From NCBI GenBank assembly GCA_947097535.1, contig CAMURM010000140.1, forward strand, positions 1 to 5,386: a stretch of DNA of 5,386 nt. Reading direction: 5' to 3'. The notes beneath the pieces are model-generated. The model had not been told where the DNA came from, ran no database searches, and saw only the letters and a program-made list of their open reading frames with translations. Position numbers and translations under genes: made by a program. The stretch comes from an uncultured Selenomonas sp. GTDB lineage: Bacteria > Bacillota > Negativicutes > Selenomonadales > Selenomonadaceae. Below, one piece after another: positions 1 to 5,187 of this stretch (position 1 is its first letter; the number at the start of each line of letters is the position of its first letter).

Positions 1-236
1 CACAGTTGGGGAAGGTGCGCTTCCAAGTAGAGGGCCAGTTGGAGCGTCTTCTGGAAGAGATGGACGGACTTGAGGAGAAAATTCAGAGCATGAAGCGCGG
101 CCGTATTCGTGCTGCCGATACGATATATCCAGGCGTGAAGCTCAAGATCAACAACGTCATCAAGAATGTTCATTCGGAGGAGAAACGCTGCACGTTGAGC
201 GTGGAAGGCGATCAGATCCGCACGGGCGCTTATTGA
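1..236 (+). CDS. FapA family protein (DUF342), 3' end only
   Basis: This is a partial gene entering from the left; the reading frame begins at base 3 and 77 residues are visible before the TGA stop at 234-236. A TTG at position 6 is in frame but has no ribosome binding site and lies within the conserved region, so it is not taken as a start. The visible part has a charged coiled-coil helix (about residues 8-34, with repeated LERLLEE/LEEKI heptads). It is followed by a short beta-rich tail with the IYPGVKLKI segment and a final EGDQIRTG, which is the typical C-terminal end of FapA/DUF342 proteins. These are polymer-forming, often flagellum-associated proteins of Firmicutes whose biochemical role is poorly defined. 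The small gene at 299 and the SwrB-like gene at 723 follow in the same direction, as expected at the end of a fla/che-type operon. The family call is from recognition of the C-terminal pattern only. Confidence 0.8.
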   Translation, partial: QLGKVRFQVEGQLERLLEEMDGLEEKIQSMKRGRIRAADTIYPGVKLKINNVIKNVHSEEKRCTLSVEGDQIRTGAY

Positions 237-298
237 TACGAGCGACGTTCTTGCAGATCGTGTCCCCTTGACTGCGCTTGGAAAGGATGGTGGGATGC

Positions 299-634
299 AT
301 GGATGTAACCCCGATGAGTTTGCAGGCAATCGTGCCGCGCACCTCCGAAGCGACGCAGGTGCAGCACAACATGAACCAGCAGTCGGCTCTGCAGCAGGAT
401 TTTCAGGCGGTGCGCGACAAGCAGGAGACGGCGCTGAAGCAGACGCAGGTCAGGAAGAAGGATCAGGCCGAAGAAGAGCGCATCAAGGACGACCCCGAGC
501 GCCGCAAGAAGCAGGGGCGCGGCAGGCGCGGCTTCGGCGGCAGAGATTATACGGAAGAGGACGACGACGAGGCGCCTGTGGAAAGGCTCGCCGTCGATAC
601 GTTCCGTGGACGCAATATCGACATATCGATGTAG
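299..634 (+). CDS. Small charged hypothetical protein in the flagellar-type operon
   Basis: The product is 111 aa and I do not recognise a named domain. The ATG at 299 is chosen because an AAAGGA-T-GGTG stretch (283-292), close to the ribosome-binding consensus with one inserted base, lies about 6 nt upstream. TTG 278, ATG 287 and GTG 290 are in-frame alternatives with worse spacing. The N-terminus (MDVTPMSLQAIVPRTSEATQ) looks ordered and conserved. The middle (about residues 28-55) is a Q/K/E-rich predicted helix, and a basic patch (RRKKQGRGRRG, about residues 70-80) is followed at once by an acidic patch (TEEDDDE). No membrane segment or signal peptide is visible, so it should be cytoplasmic. 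It lies 62 nt after the FapA-like gene and 88 nt before the SwrB-like gene, so co-transcription is likely. My impression is that similar short proteins follow fapA in other flagellated Clostridia and Negativicutes; this is unverified. Function unknown. Confidence 0.75.
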   Translation: MDVTPMSLQAIVPRTSEATQVQHNMNQQSALQQDFQAVRDKQETALKQTQVRKKDQAEEERIKDDPERRKKQGRGRRGFGGRDYTEEDDDEAPVERLAVDTFRGRNIDISM

Positions 635-655
635 AAATACGGAAGAAAACGGGGC

Positions 656-689
656 TGCGCCTGCGTCGGATCGGATAGATGCAGGCGTA
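656..689 (+). other. Possible RNA hairpin in the leader of the SwrB-like gene
   Basis: TGCGCCTGC (656-664) can pair with GCAGGCGTA (681-689), giving 9 base pairs including one G-U and a 16-nt loop. It sits in the 88-nt gap between two genes of one operon, ahead of the ribosome binding site at 705-713. There is no T-tract after it, so it is not a standard terminator. It could mark an mRNA processing or stability point, or be chance in GC-rich DNA. Confidence 0.3.
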
Positions 690-722
690 AGCTCCGTTTG
701 TGAAAGAGGAGAGCTGCGAGAA

Positions 723-1724
723 GTGGTCACGGAAATTTTGGGTGCATTGATTGTCCTAGGGGCGGTGCTCGTTCTCATCATGCGGCGCCTCTTGGGCAAG
801 GGCAAAGGCAAGGAGCAGGAATCAGTCGAGGTTTCCGCCAGCCGCCTGCGCTACGAGATCGAGCGCTCGGGCGATGCCGTTATCGGCAGGATGCAGATCC
901 ATGTCGAGCGACTGGAGCGCCTGCTGGCAGAAGCCAACGCGCAGAAAGCGGCGCTCGATGAACGCCTCGCCGCTCTGGCGCAGTGGGAGAAGGCGTACGG
1001 CGCCCAGCTCGGCGCCCTGCCGCAGCAGAGCCCCGCGCAAGCTGCGGTGCCTGCTGTGCATCGGCAGGCACCGCAGCCTGCTGCCTCTTCGCGGACGGCC
1101 GCAGGCTTCGCTGCGGCGACAGCTCCCGTTTCCTCCGGCAGAGAGGAAGCGCCGAGCTTCGAGGCGGCGCTCATGAAGCAGATGGCGGGCACCGCCGTCG
1201 GCGGCACCGTCGATCTGGCGCTCCCTCCCGAAGAAATGGCGCCTAGTGCACCTCGAACCTCTTCCTATGATGCCGAACCGACGCATGACAGAGTGGAGCC
1301 TCCTCGCTATGAAGTGCCAGAAGCCTCGCCTGCATCATCGTTGGAAGCGTCTGATGTATATGAAGACGAGGAAGAAGAATACGACGGGTTCGAGGAAGAA
1401 GAGTATGAAGATGAAGCGTATGAAGAAGCGACTGACGAGGATGAACTGCTGTCCGATGAGGGCGCGGAAGAAGAGGCTCTGAGTGAGGATGAAGATGAGC
1501 TTGCTTCTTCGGAAGAAGCAGATGAGACTGAGCCTGTGGAACCTGCAGCTCCCTCAGCCGTTCAGAACCGCCAGCAGGAGCAGATTCGCGCCTTCCTGCG
1601 CCAGGGCTTGAGTGTCGAGGAGATTTCCCAGCGCCTGGGTCTCGGGCTCGGTGCCATCGAGCTCATACGCCATATGGAAAGGCGCACGCGCGAAGCGAAA
1701 GATGACAAAGCGATGGAAGAATAA
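723..1724 (+). CDS. SwrB-like / DUF6115 membrane-anchored flagellar-operon protein
   Basis: The GTG at 723 is preferred because AGAGGAGAG (705-713) lies 9 nt upstream. Longer in-frame starts such as GTG 606 would overlap the previous gene and lack a ribosome binding site. The 333-aa product has, in order: one N-terminal membrane helix (about residues 5-20) followed by a basic stop-transfer stretch (RRLLGKGKGK); a coiled coil (about 38-93); an Ala/Pro/Gln-rich linker; a very acidic tract (213-273, 36 of 61 residues Asp or Glu); and a C-terminal helix-turn-helix-like segment (about 286-318, GLSVEEISQRLGLGLGAIEL). This plan, N-terminal anchor plus coiled coil plus small C-terminal helical motif, matches Bacillus SwrB/YlxL, which promotes flagellar assembly and is encoded just after sigD. 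DUF6115 is the related uncharacterised family. At 333 aa it is about twice the length of SwrB, mostly from the linker. A role in flagellar assembly is inferred from architecture and position. Confidence 0.75.
   Translation: MVTEILGALIVLGAVLVLIMRRLLGKGKGKEQESVEVSASRLRYEIERSGDAVIGRMQIHVERLERLLAEANAQKAALDERLAALAQWEKAYGAQLGALPQQSPAQAAVPAVHRQAPQPAASSRTAAGFAAATAPVSSGREEAPSFEAALMKQMAGTAVGGTVDLALPPEEMAPSAPRTSSYDAEPTHDRVEPPRYEVPEASPASSLEASDVYEDEEEEYDGFEEEEYEDEAYEEATDEDELLSDEGAEEEALSEDEDELASSEEADETEPVEPAAPSAVQNRQQEQIRAFLRQGLSVEEISQRLGLGLGAIELIRHMERRTREAKDDKAMEE
1359..1541 (+). repeat. Low-complexity purine-rich coding tract (acidic linker)
   Basis: The + strand here is dominated by GAA/GAG/GAT/GAC codons and is strongly purine-rich, with imperfect reiterations such as TATGAAGA near 1354, 1404 and 1419. 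It encodes the acidic linker of the SwrB-like protein. It is richer in GAA than the GC-rich genes around it, and such tracts can change length by replication slippage. Confidence 0.6.
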
Positions 1725-1728
1725 AAAA

Positions 1729-1758
1729 ACGAGGCTTGGCAGAAATGCCAAGCCCCGT
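1729..1758. terminator. Bidirectional intrinsic terminator
   Basis: GGCTTGGCA (1733-1741) pairs perfectly with TGCCAAGCC (1746-1754) around a GAAA loop. After one A-C mismatch the stem extends by ACG/CGT (1729-1731 with 1756-1758). Seven A residues (1723-1729) abut the left side, so on the - strand the hairpin is followed directly by a strong U-run and ends the tRNA operon. On the + strand it is followed by AATTATTT, a weaker U-tract, and probably ends the operon of the SwrB-like gene, whose stop codon touches the A-run. Confidence 0.85.
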
Positions 1759-1767
1759 AATTATTTC

Positions 1768-1844
<77 letters not shown>

Positions 1845-1846
1845 GC

Positions 1847-1923
1847 TGGTCGGAGCAGCAGGATTTGAACCTGCGACCCCCTGGTCCCAAGCCAGGTGCT
1901 CTACCAAGCTGAGCCATGCCCCG
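1847..1923 (-). tRNA. tRNA-Pro (anticodon TGG)
   Basis: A complete 77-nt cloverleaf on the - strand with encoded CCA (1847-1849) and discriminator A. The anticodon stem CCTGG/CCAGG encloses CTTGGGA, giving anticodon TGG (1887-1889 on the + strand), which reads CCA and probably other proline codons by wobble. The acceptor stem CGGGGCA/TGCTCCG pairs fully with one G-U and begins with the C1-G72 pair typical of bacterial tRNA-Pro. The T-stem is GCAGG/CCTGC with loop TTCAAAT. It is the first gene of the operon. Confidence 0.97.
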
Positions 1924-1959
1924 AAAACGCCGATGTATCGCATCACGCGCAATAAGGAA

Positions 1960-1988
1960 ATTATAAAGGACACAGTGCACTTTGTCAA
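1960..1988 (-). promoter_or_regulatory. Consensus sigma-70 promoter of the tRNA-Pro/tRNA-Arg operon
   Basis: On the - strand, TTGACA (1983-1988) and TATAAT (1960-1965) both match the consensus exactly and are 17 nt apart. Transcription should start near 1953, leaving a leader of about 30 nt before the mature tRNA-Pro 5' end at 1923. Perfect hexamers with optimal spacing fit a strong stable-RNA promoter. Confidence 0.92.
1969..1986. promoter_or_regulatory. 18-bp inverted repeat in the tRNA/cbiK divergent region (candidate operator)
   Basis: The sequence GACACAGTGCACTTTGTC is palindromic at 8 of 9 base pairs around a perfect AGTGCACT core (1974-1981). It fills the spacer and overlaps four bases of the -35 box of the tRNA promoter, and lies about 57 nt upstream of the cbiK start. 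Position and symmetry fit binding by a dimeric regulator. No known operator consensus is recognised, so function is inference only. Confidence 0.35.
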
Positions 1989-2042
1989 GGATTTGTCGAA
2001 AACAGAAATTTGCCCGGAGAATGGAAGAAAGAGGGGTTGTAT

Positions 2043-2978
2043 ATGGAACATACGGGTTACAAGTTACATGCAGGCGTTAAGACGGCAGGATCGGCACTGA
2101 AACGGGCGGCTAGCCTCGGCGTGCTCGTAGCGGAAAACGATGCGCTTGCCGCTTGCGAGGAGCGCGATGCCATCCTCGTCATGAGTTTCGGCACGACATT
2201 CAGGGAAACGCGCGAAAAGACGATCGGTGCCGTGGTGCGAGAGGTGCAGCAGGCGTACCCGAGCGTCAAGGTTGTGCTCTCCTTCACATCACATATCGTC
2301 ATCAAGCGCGTGAAGAAGAACGAAGGCATCTGCTACCCGACGCCTGAGGAGGCGCTGCAGCAGCTCAAGGACGAAGGCTATACGCGCATCGCACTCGTCT
2401 CGCTCGACATCATTCCGGGAGTTGAGTACGATTACAAGAGAGCTGTTTTCGACGAGTACAAAGCGTGCTTTCACAGGCTGACGCTCGGCACGCCGCTCAT
2501 GTATTGGCAGGGGCAGGAGGATAAGCGCGACGATGTCAGAGATGTCATGGCGGCTGTTGTGACGGAGCTGCCGCCTTGCGCGGCGGATGAGGCCGTGCTT
2601 CTCATGGCGCATGGTACGCCGCATCCGTCGAATGCCTACTACGCCGTCATGCAGGAGCGCCTGCAGCAGCTCGGGCAGGAGCGCGTCTATATCTACAGTG
2701 TCGAGGGGCGCCCGAGTCTGGAAGATGTCCTGTCGAAGCTCAAGAAGGCGGGTGTAAAGAAGGTTACGCTCGTACCGCTGATGCTTGTGGCAGGCGATCA
2801 CGCGGTGAACGATATGGCGGGCGATGAGCCGGATTCGCATAAATCGATTCTGGAAGCGGCGGGCTTCAGTGTGCAGACGATCATCCGCGGCATCGGCGAG
2901 AATGCCGCCGTGCGCAGGATCTTTGCGGCGCGTGTGAAGGAGGCGTACGAGGCGCTCGCGGCAGAGGGCGAGGCCTGA
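2043..2978 (+). CDS. cbiK: Sirohydrochlorin cobaltochelatase CbiK
   Basis: The 311-aa product inserts Co2+ into sirohydrochlorin, or its oxidised form, in the oxygen-independent cobalamin pathway without ATP. The ATG at 2043 follows GAAAGAGGGG (2027-2036) by 6 nt; the in-frame TTG at 2010 has no such site. Class II chelatase landmarks are present: the first strand and loop ILVMSFGTTFRET (44-56), IIPGVEYD (123-130), the catalytic-type histidine in LLMAHGTPHPSNA (His190), EGRPS (221-225), and the second catalytic-type histidine in VAGDHAVNDMAGD (His253). The spacing of His190 and His253 is close to that of the two catalytic histidines of Salmonella CbiK. About 43 residues precede the first conserved strand, whereas the Salmonella enzyme starts there; this extension has no clear signal peptide, so I place the protein in the cytoplasm. 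No other cobalamin gene or cobalamin riboswitch is visible. Use as a sirohydrochlorin ferrochelatase for siroheme cannot be excluded. The downstream metallophosphoesterase gene begins 48 nt later. Confidence 0.93.
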   Translation: MEHTGYKLHAGVKTAGSALKRAASLGVLVAENDALAACEERDAILVMSFGTTFRETREKTIGAVVREVQQAYPSVKVVLSFTSHIVIKRVKKNEGICYPTPEEALQQLKDEGYTRIALVSLDIIPGVEYDYKRAVFDEYKACFHRLTLGTPLMYWQGQEDKRDDVRDVMAAVVTELPPCAADEAVLLMAHGTPHPSNAYYAVMQERLQQLGQERVYIYSVEGRPSLEDVLSKLKKAGVKKVTLVPLMLVAGDHAVNDMAGDEPDSHKSILEAAGFSVQTIIRGIGENAAVRRIFAARVKEAYEALAAEGEA

Positions 2979-3013
2979 GGGCAGGTGCTCTGCCCGTTCG
3001 CATCCGCAACAGT

Positions 3014-3021
3014 AGGAGGTG
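3014..3021 (+). promoter_or_regulatory. Ribosome binding site fixing the GTG start of the phosphoesterase gene
   Basis: AGGAGGTG is a full match to the anti-Shine-Dalgarno complement, 5 nt before GTG 3027. It excludes the longer in-frame start at 2985, which would place this site inside the coding region and push the twin-arginine motif further from the N-terminus. Confidence 0.85.
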
Positions 3022-3026
3022 AAGCT

Positions 3027-4307
3027 GTGCTTGCAGCTGCTTTGCCGGCGCTTTCGCGCCGCAGCTTTTTGAAAATATCGTCGCGGGCGCTTCTCGCTCT
3101 GGGACTCGGCAGTCTTTTTCCCGCTCGCTGGCGAAGCGTCTTTGCAGCCGAGGGTTTGGAGGCGTTCTTCGTGCGCCAGATCATCACGGAGGACAGCCGC
3201 TCTTCGCGCATGATCGCCTGGGAGTCCTCCGTGAGCGAGACGGAGGCTGTCGTCGACGTGCGGCGTGCAGGCGAGGAGACTTTTTCTTCCTTTGCCGTGC
3301 GAGAGAAGATCCTCGACGACGGCGGTGAGCGCTTCTTTTCACACGCGGCGCTTCTGACAGGGCTTACGCCGGGCACTTCGTATGAGTACCGCCTGCGCAC
3401 GGGCGATACGGCGTCCGCGTGGTTTTCGCTGCGCACGGCAGCCGACGGCGCTTTTAAGGCATTGATCTTTCCCGATTCGCAGTGCTCGGACGGCTATCGC
3501 ACATGGCGCCATGCTGCCGAGAGCGCGGCGGCGCAGCAGGGGGACGCCGACTTCTTCATCATGATGGGCGATCTCGTCGACAACGGCGAGGCCGCTTATC
3601 AGTGGCGGCAGTGGTTCGAGGGGGCGGCGGGAATCATCGGCCGCCTGCCGTGCGCGCCCCTGATGGGCAATCATGAGGCATACGATTTGAATTGGCAGTG
3701 CCGCCTGCCCGTGGGCTGGCTCGGCTACTTTCCTGTGCCGGGCAACGGCAGCCTGCGCTTTTCGGGCTGGTACTACTCCTTCGACTACGGGCCGTGCCAC
3801 TTCGTCGCGCTCAACACGCAGTGGGAGGAGGTCGAGGCGCTGCGCGCAGGGCTTCTGGAAGAGCAAGTCGATTGGCTGCGCCGCGATTTTGCCGCGAGCC
3901 GCAAGAAGTGGAAGATCGTCCTCATGCACAAGGATGTCATCGAGTACGACTACCCCGATGTAAAGGATCCCGTCACGGGCGATATCAGCACTACGGGGCG
4001 CGCCCTCATGCCGCTCTTTGACGAGCTGCGCCCCGACGTCGTCCTGACGGCGCACCAGCATACGTATCGGCGCCTCGGGCATATCCTGCACTTTGCGCCT
4101 GGTGAAGAGGGACCCTTTTACATTGATACGGGCAACTGCGGTAACTGCTACTACGACGTGCCGCACAACGCGCGTTTCGACAAGAAGATGCTCAAGCAGC
4201 CCGAGCGCGGCAATTACATGACATTGGAGGCAGCGGCAGAGCGTCTGCGCTTCGCGTGCTTCCTGCCCGACGGCAGCCTTGCCGATGAAGTCGTATTGCA
4301 GAAGTGA
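3027..4307 (+). CDS. Tat-exported purple-acid-phosphatase-like metallophosphoesterase
   Basis: The 426-aa product begins at GTG 3027. The N-terminus carries a textbook twin-arginine signal: SRRSFLK (residues 10-16), a hydrophobic stretch (ALLALGLGSLF, 21-31) and a likely cleavage site after VFA (38-40), so the enzyme is probably exported folded, with metals loaded. Residues about 42-137 resemble the N-terminal fibronectin-like domain of purple acid phosphatases (LLTGLTPGTSYEYRLRTGD). The catalytic domain has all calcineurin-type metal-binding motifs in order: DSQ (Asp150), GDLVDNG (Asp182, Asp185), GNHE (Asn215, His216), LMHKD (His301) and AHQHTYRR (His343, His345). It should bind two metal ions and hydrolyse phosphate esters outside the membrane; the substrate cannot be told from sequence. 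The PilZ gene begins 30 nt after the stop, suggesting one operon with cbiK and pilZ. Nucleotidase, phosphodiesterase or phytase-like activity are all possible. Confidence 0.9.
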   Translation: MLAAALPALSRRSFLKISSRALLALGLGSLFPARWRSVFAAEGLEAFFVRQIITEDSRSSRMIAWESSVSETEAVVDVRRAGEETFSSFAVREKILDDGGERFFSHAALLTGLTPGTSYEYRLRTGDTASAWFSLRTAADGAFKALIFPDSQCSDGYRTWRHAAESAAAQQGDADFFIMMGDLVDNGEAAYQWRQWFEGAAGIIGRLPCAPLMGNHEAYDLNWQCRLPVGWLGYFPVPGNGSLRFSGWYYSFDYGPCHFVALNTQWEEVEALRAGLLEEQVDWLRRDFAASRKKWKIVLMHKDVIEYDYPDVKDPVTGDISTTGRALMPLFDELRPDVVLTAHQHTYRRLGHILHFAPGEEGPFYIDTGNCGNCYYDVPHNARFDKKMLKQPERGNYMTLEAAAERLRFACFLPDGSLADEVVLQK

Positions 4308-4314
4308 GGAGAGT

Positions 4315-4331
4315 TTTCTGCAGAAAGCAGA
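4315..4331 (+). other. Palindrome/hairpin just ahead of the PilZ gene
   Basis: TTTCTGCAGAAA (4315-4326) is a perfect 12-bp palindrome. In RNA, TCTGC (4317-4321) could alternatively pair with GCAGA (4327-4331) around an AGAAA loop, taking in the first base of the AGGAG ribosome binding site (4331-4335). The structure is short and its function is unproven. Confidence 0.25.
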
Positions 4332-4337
4332 GGAGAT

Positions 4338-5030
4338 ATGACGACGGAGAATGTGACGACAGAACTTTTTGCACCGGAGGAAGTGCTCGTTGTCGAGGAG
4401 AAGATTTATTTTTTGCAGGAGGGCGGCAAGAAGGCGCGCGTGGGCAGACTCAAGGAGATGACGCATGACCGCCTCATTGTCGAGATGCAGATGACGGATG
4501 CGGAGTACGCGCACGGGCCGCAGCCGAACGCGCACTTTCGCTGCGCCATGCCGAGTGAGAAGTGCACCTACCGTTTTGCGTCTGTGTTCTGCGGCAGCAG
4601 CCCTCTGCCCGATCATATATGGTACATGGAGCTGCCGACGGAGGTCGAGCGTCAGCAGAAGCGCGACTTCGTGCGCGTGCCCGCGCCGCTTCCCATGCAG
4701 GTGATCCTGCCGAATCTTTACGGCGGGCAGAACAAGGCGAAGGAAACGACGCTCGTCGATATCAGCGGCAACGGCGTTTCTTTCGTGTGGAAGGAGCCGC
4801 TCGAAGACGGCATGGAGCTTGAGGTCGCGATCCCCGATCTGCCCGCCGTCGGCGAGCTCAAGACGAAGGCTGTCGTCATGCGCTCGATCGACCGCACGGC
4901 GCTCGCGACGCCCGTCTACCACATCGGCGCGCATTTCGCCGCGCACCTCGACAAGAAGCAGCAGAACCAGCTCGTGCGATGTATCTTTTTGCTGCAGCGC
5001 AAGTATTTGGAGCGCGGGCTTGGCATTTAA
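4338..5030 (+). CDS. YcgR-type PilZ-domain cyclic-di-GMP receptor
   Basis: The 230-aa product has a YcgR-like N-terminal beta domain (about residues 10-100) followed by a PilZ domain (about 104-220). The two c-di-GMP-binding signatures are intact: RDFVR (R109 and R113 of the RxxxR motif) at the domain junction, and DISGNG (D141, S143, G146 of the D/NxSxxG motif). The C-terminal helix (QNQLVRCIFLLQRKYLERG) is also typical. Proteins of this type slow or stop flagellar rotation when c-di-GMP is high; whether this one acts on flagella, export or transcription is not shown. No membrane segment is seen, so it is cytoplasmic. ATG 4338 fits the domain start, but AGGAG (4331-4335) leaves only 2 nt before it, shorter than usual; no better in-frame start with a ribosome binding site exists. 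It is the last gene before a strong terminator, and probable flagellar-operon genes lie 2.6 kb upstream. Confidence 0.9.
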   Translation: MTTENVTTELFAPEEVLVVEEKIYFLQEGGKKARVGRLKEMTHDRLIVEMQMTDAEYAHGPQPNAHFRCAMPSEKCTYRFASVFCGSSPLPDHIWYMELPTEVERQQKRDFVRVPAPLPMQVILPNLYGGQNKAKETTLVDISGNGVSFVWKEPLEDGMELEVAIPDLPAVGELKTKAVVMRSIDRTALATPVYHIGAHFAAHLDKKQQNQLVRCIFLLQRKYLERGLGI

Positions 5031-5052
5031 GTGCGAACGAGCCGTAATAGAG

Positions 5053-5101
5053 AAAGCTCCCCCGAAGATCCGAGGATGGATTGCGGGGGAGCTTTGTTTT
5101 T
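5053..5101 (+). terminator. Strong intrinsic terminator after the PilZ gene
   Basis: AAAGCTCCCCCG (5053-5064) pairs perfectly with CGGGGGAGCTTT (5084-5095), a 12-bp stem with a 19-nt loop that can itself form a small ATCC/GGAT inner stem. GTTTTT (5096-5101) and later GCATTTT follow. It lies 22 nt after the PilZ stop codon and ends the probable cbiK-phosphoesterase-pilZ operon. On the - strand no comparable U-run follows, so it acts mainly in the + direction. Confidence 0.92.
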
Positions 5102-5187
5102 GCATTTTGGGATGTGTCGAGGCTTTGTCGACGACGAGAGGGCAGCGCAGATGGGTGAAGTCGGGCGGCTGAATTTACCCGTGCTTT

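Noticed and set aside
606..722. Longer N-terminus for the SwrB-like protein from GTG 606
   Set aside because: It would overlap the previous gene, has no ribosome binding site and puts a non-hydrophobic segment before the membrane anchor. GTG 723 has a well-placed AGAGGAG site.
230..811. Antisense open frame of 193 codons over the small hypothetical gene
   Set aside because: It lacks a ribosome binding site, is rich in Arg/Leu/Pro from the reverse complement of charged codons, and overlaps a + strand gene with a plausible start and operon position.
1924..2042. Cobalamin riboswitch upstream of cbiK
   Set aside because: The gap is only about 119 nt, shorter than a full cobalamin riboswitch, most of it is taken by the divergent tRNA promoter, and no B12-box-like element was seen.
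2118..2160. LAAC near CbiK residue 38 as a lipoprotein signal
   Set aside because: Charged and polar residues (AEND) lie right before it and there is no adequate hydrophobic stretch, so it does not form a lipoprotein signal peptide.
2979..2995. Hairpin GGGCAG/CTGCCC directly after the cbiK stop codon as a terminator
   Set aside because: The stem is 6 bp with a 5-nt loop, but no T-tract follows (GTTCGCATCC) and the next gene starts 32 nt later, so it is more likely a chance or minor stability structure.
2985..3026. Longer N-terminus for the phosphoesterase from position 2985
   Set aside because: The perfect AGGAGGTG at 3014-3021 points to GTG 3027, and the twin-arginine signal then begins at a normal distance from the N-terminus.
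3339..5105. A 588-codon open frame on the - strand across the phosphoesterase and PilZ genes
   Set aside because: It is antisense to two genes with intact catalytic and ligand-binding motifs. Its translation is Arg/His/Leu-rich with no recognisable domain, as expected from GC-rich third positions that remove stop codons on the opposite strand.
5116..5132. Hairpin GTCGA/TCGAC between the PilZ and M18 genes
   Set aside because: A 5-bp stem with a 7-nt loop and no U-run on either strand is too weak to call a terminator or regulatory element.
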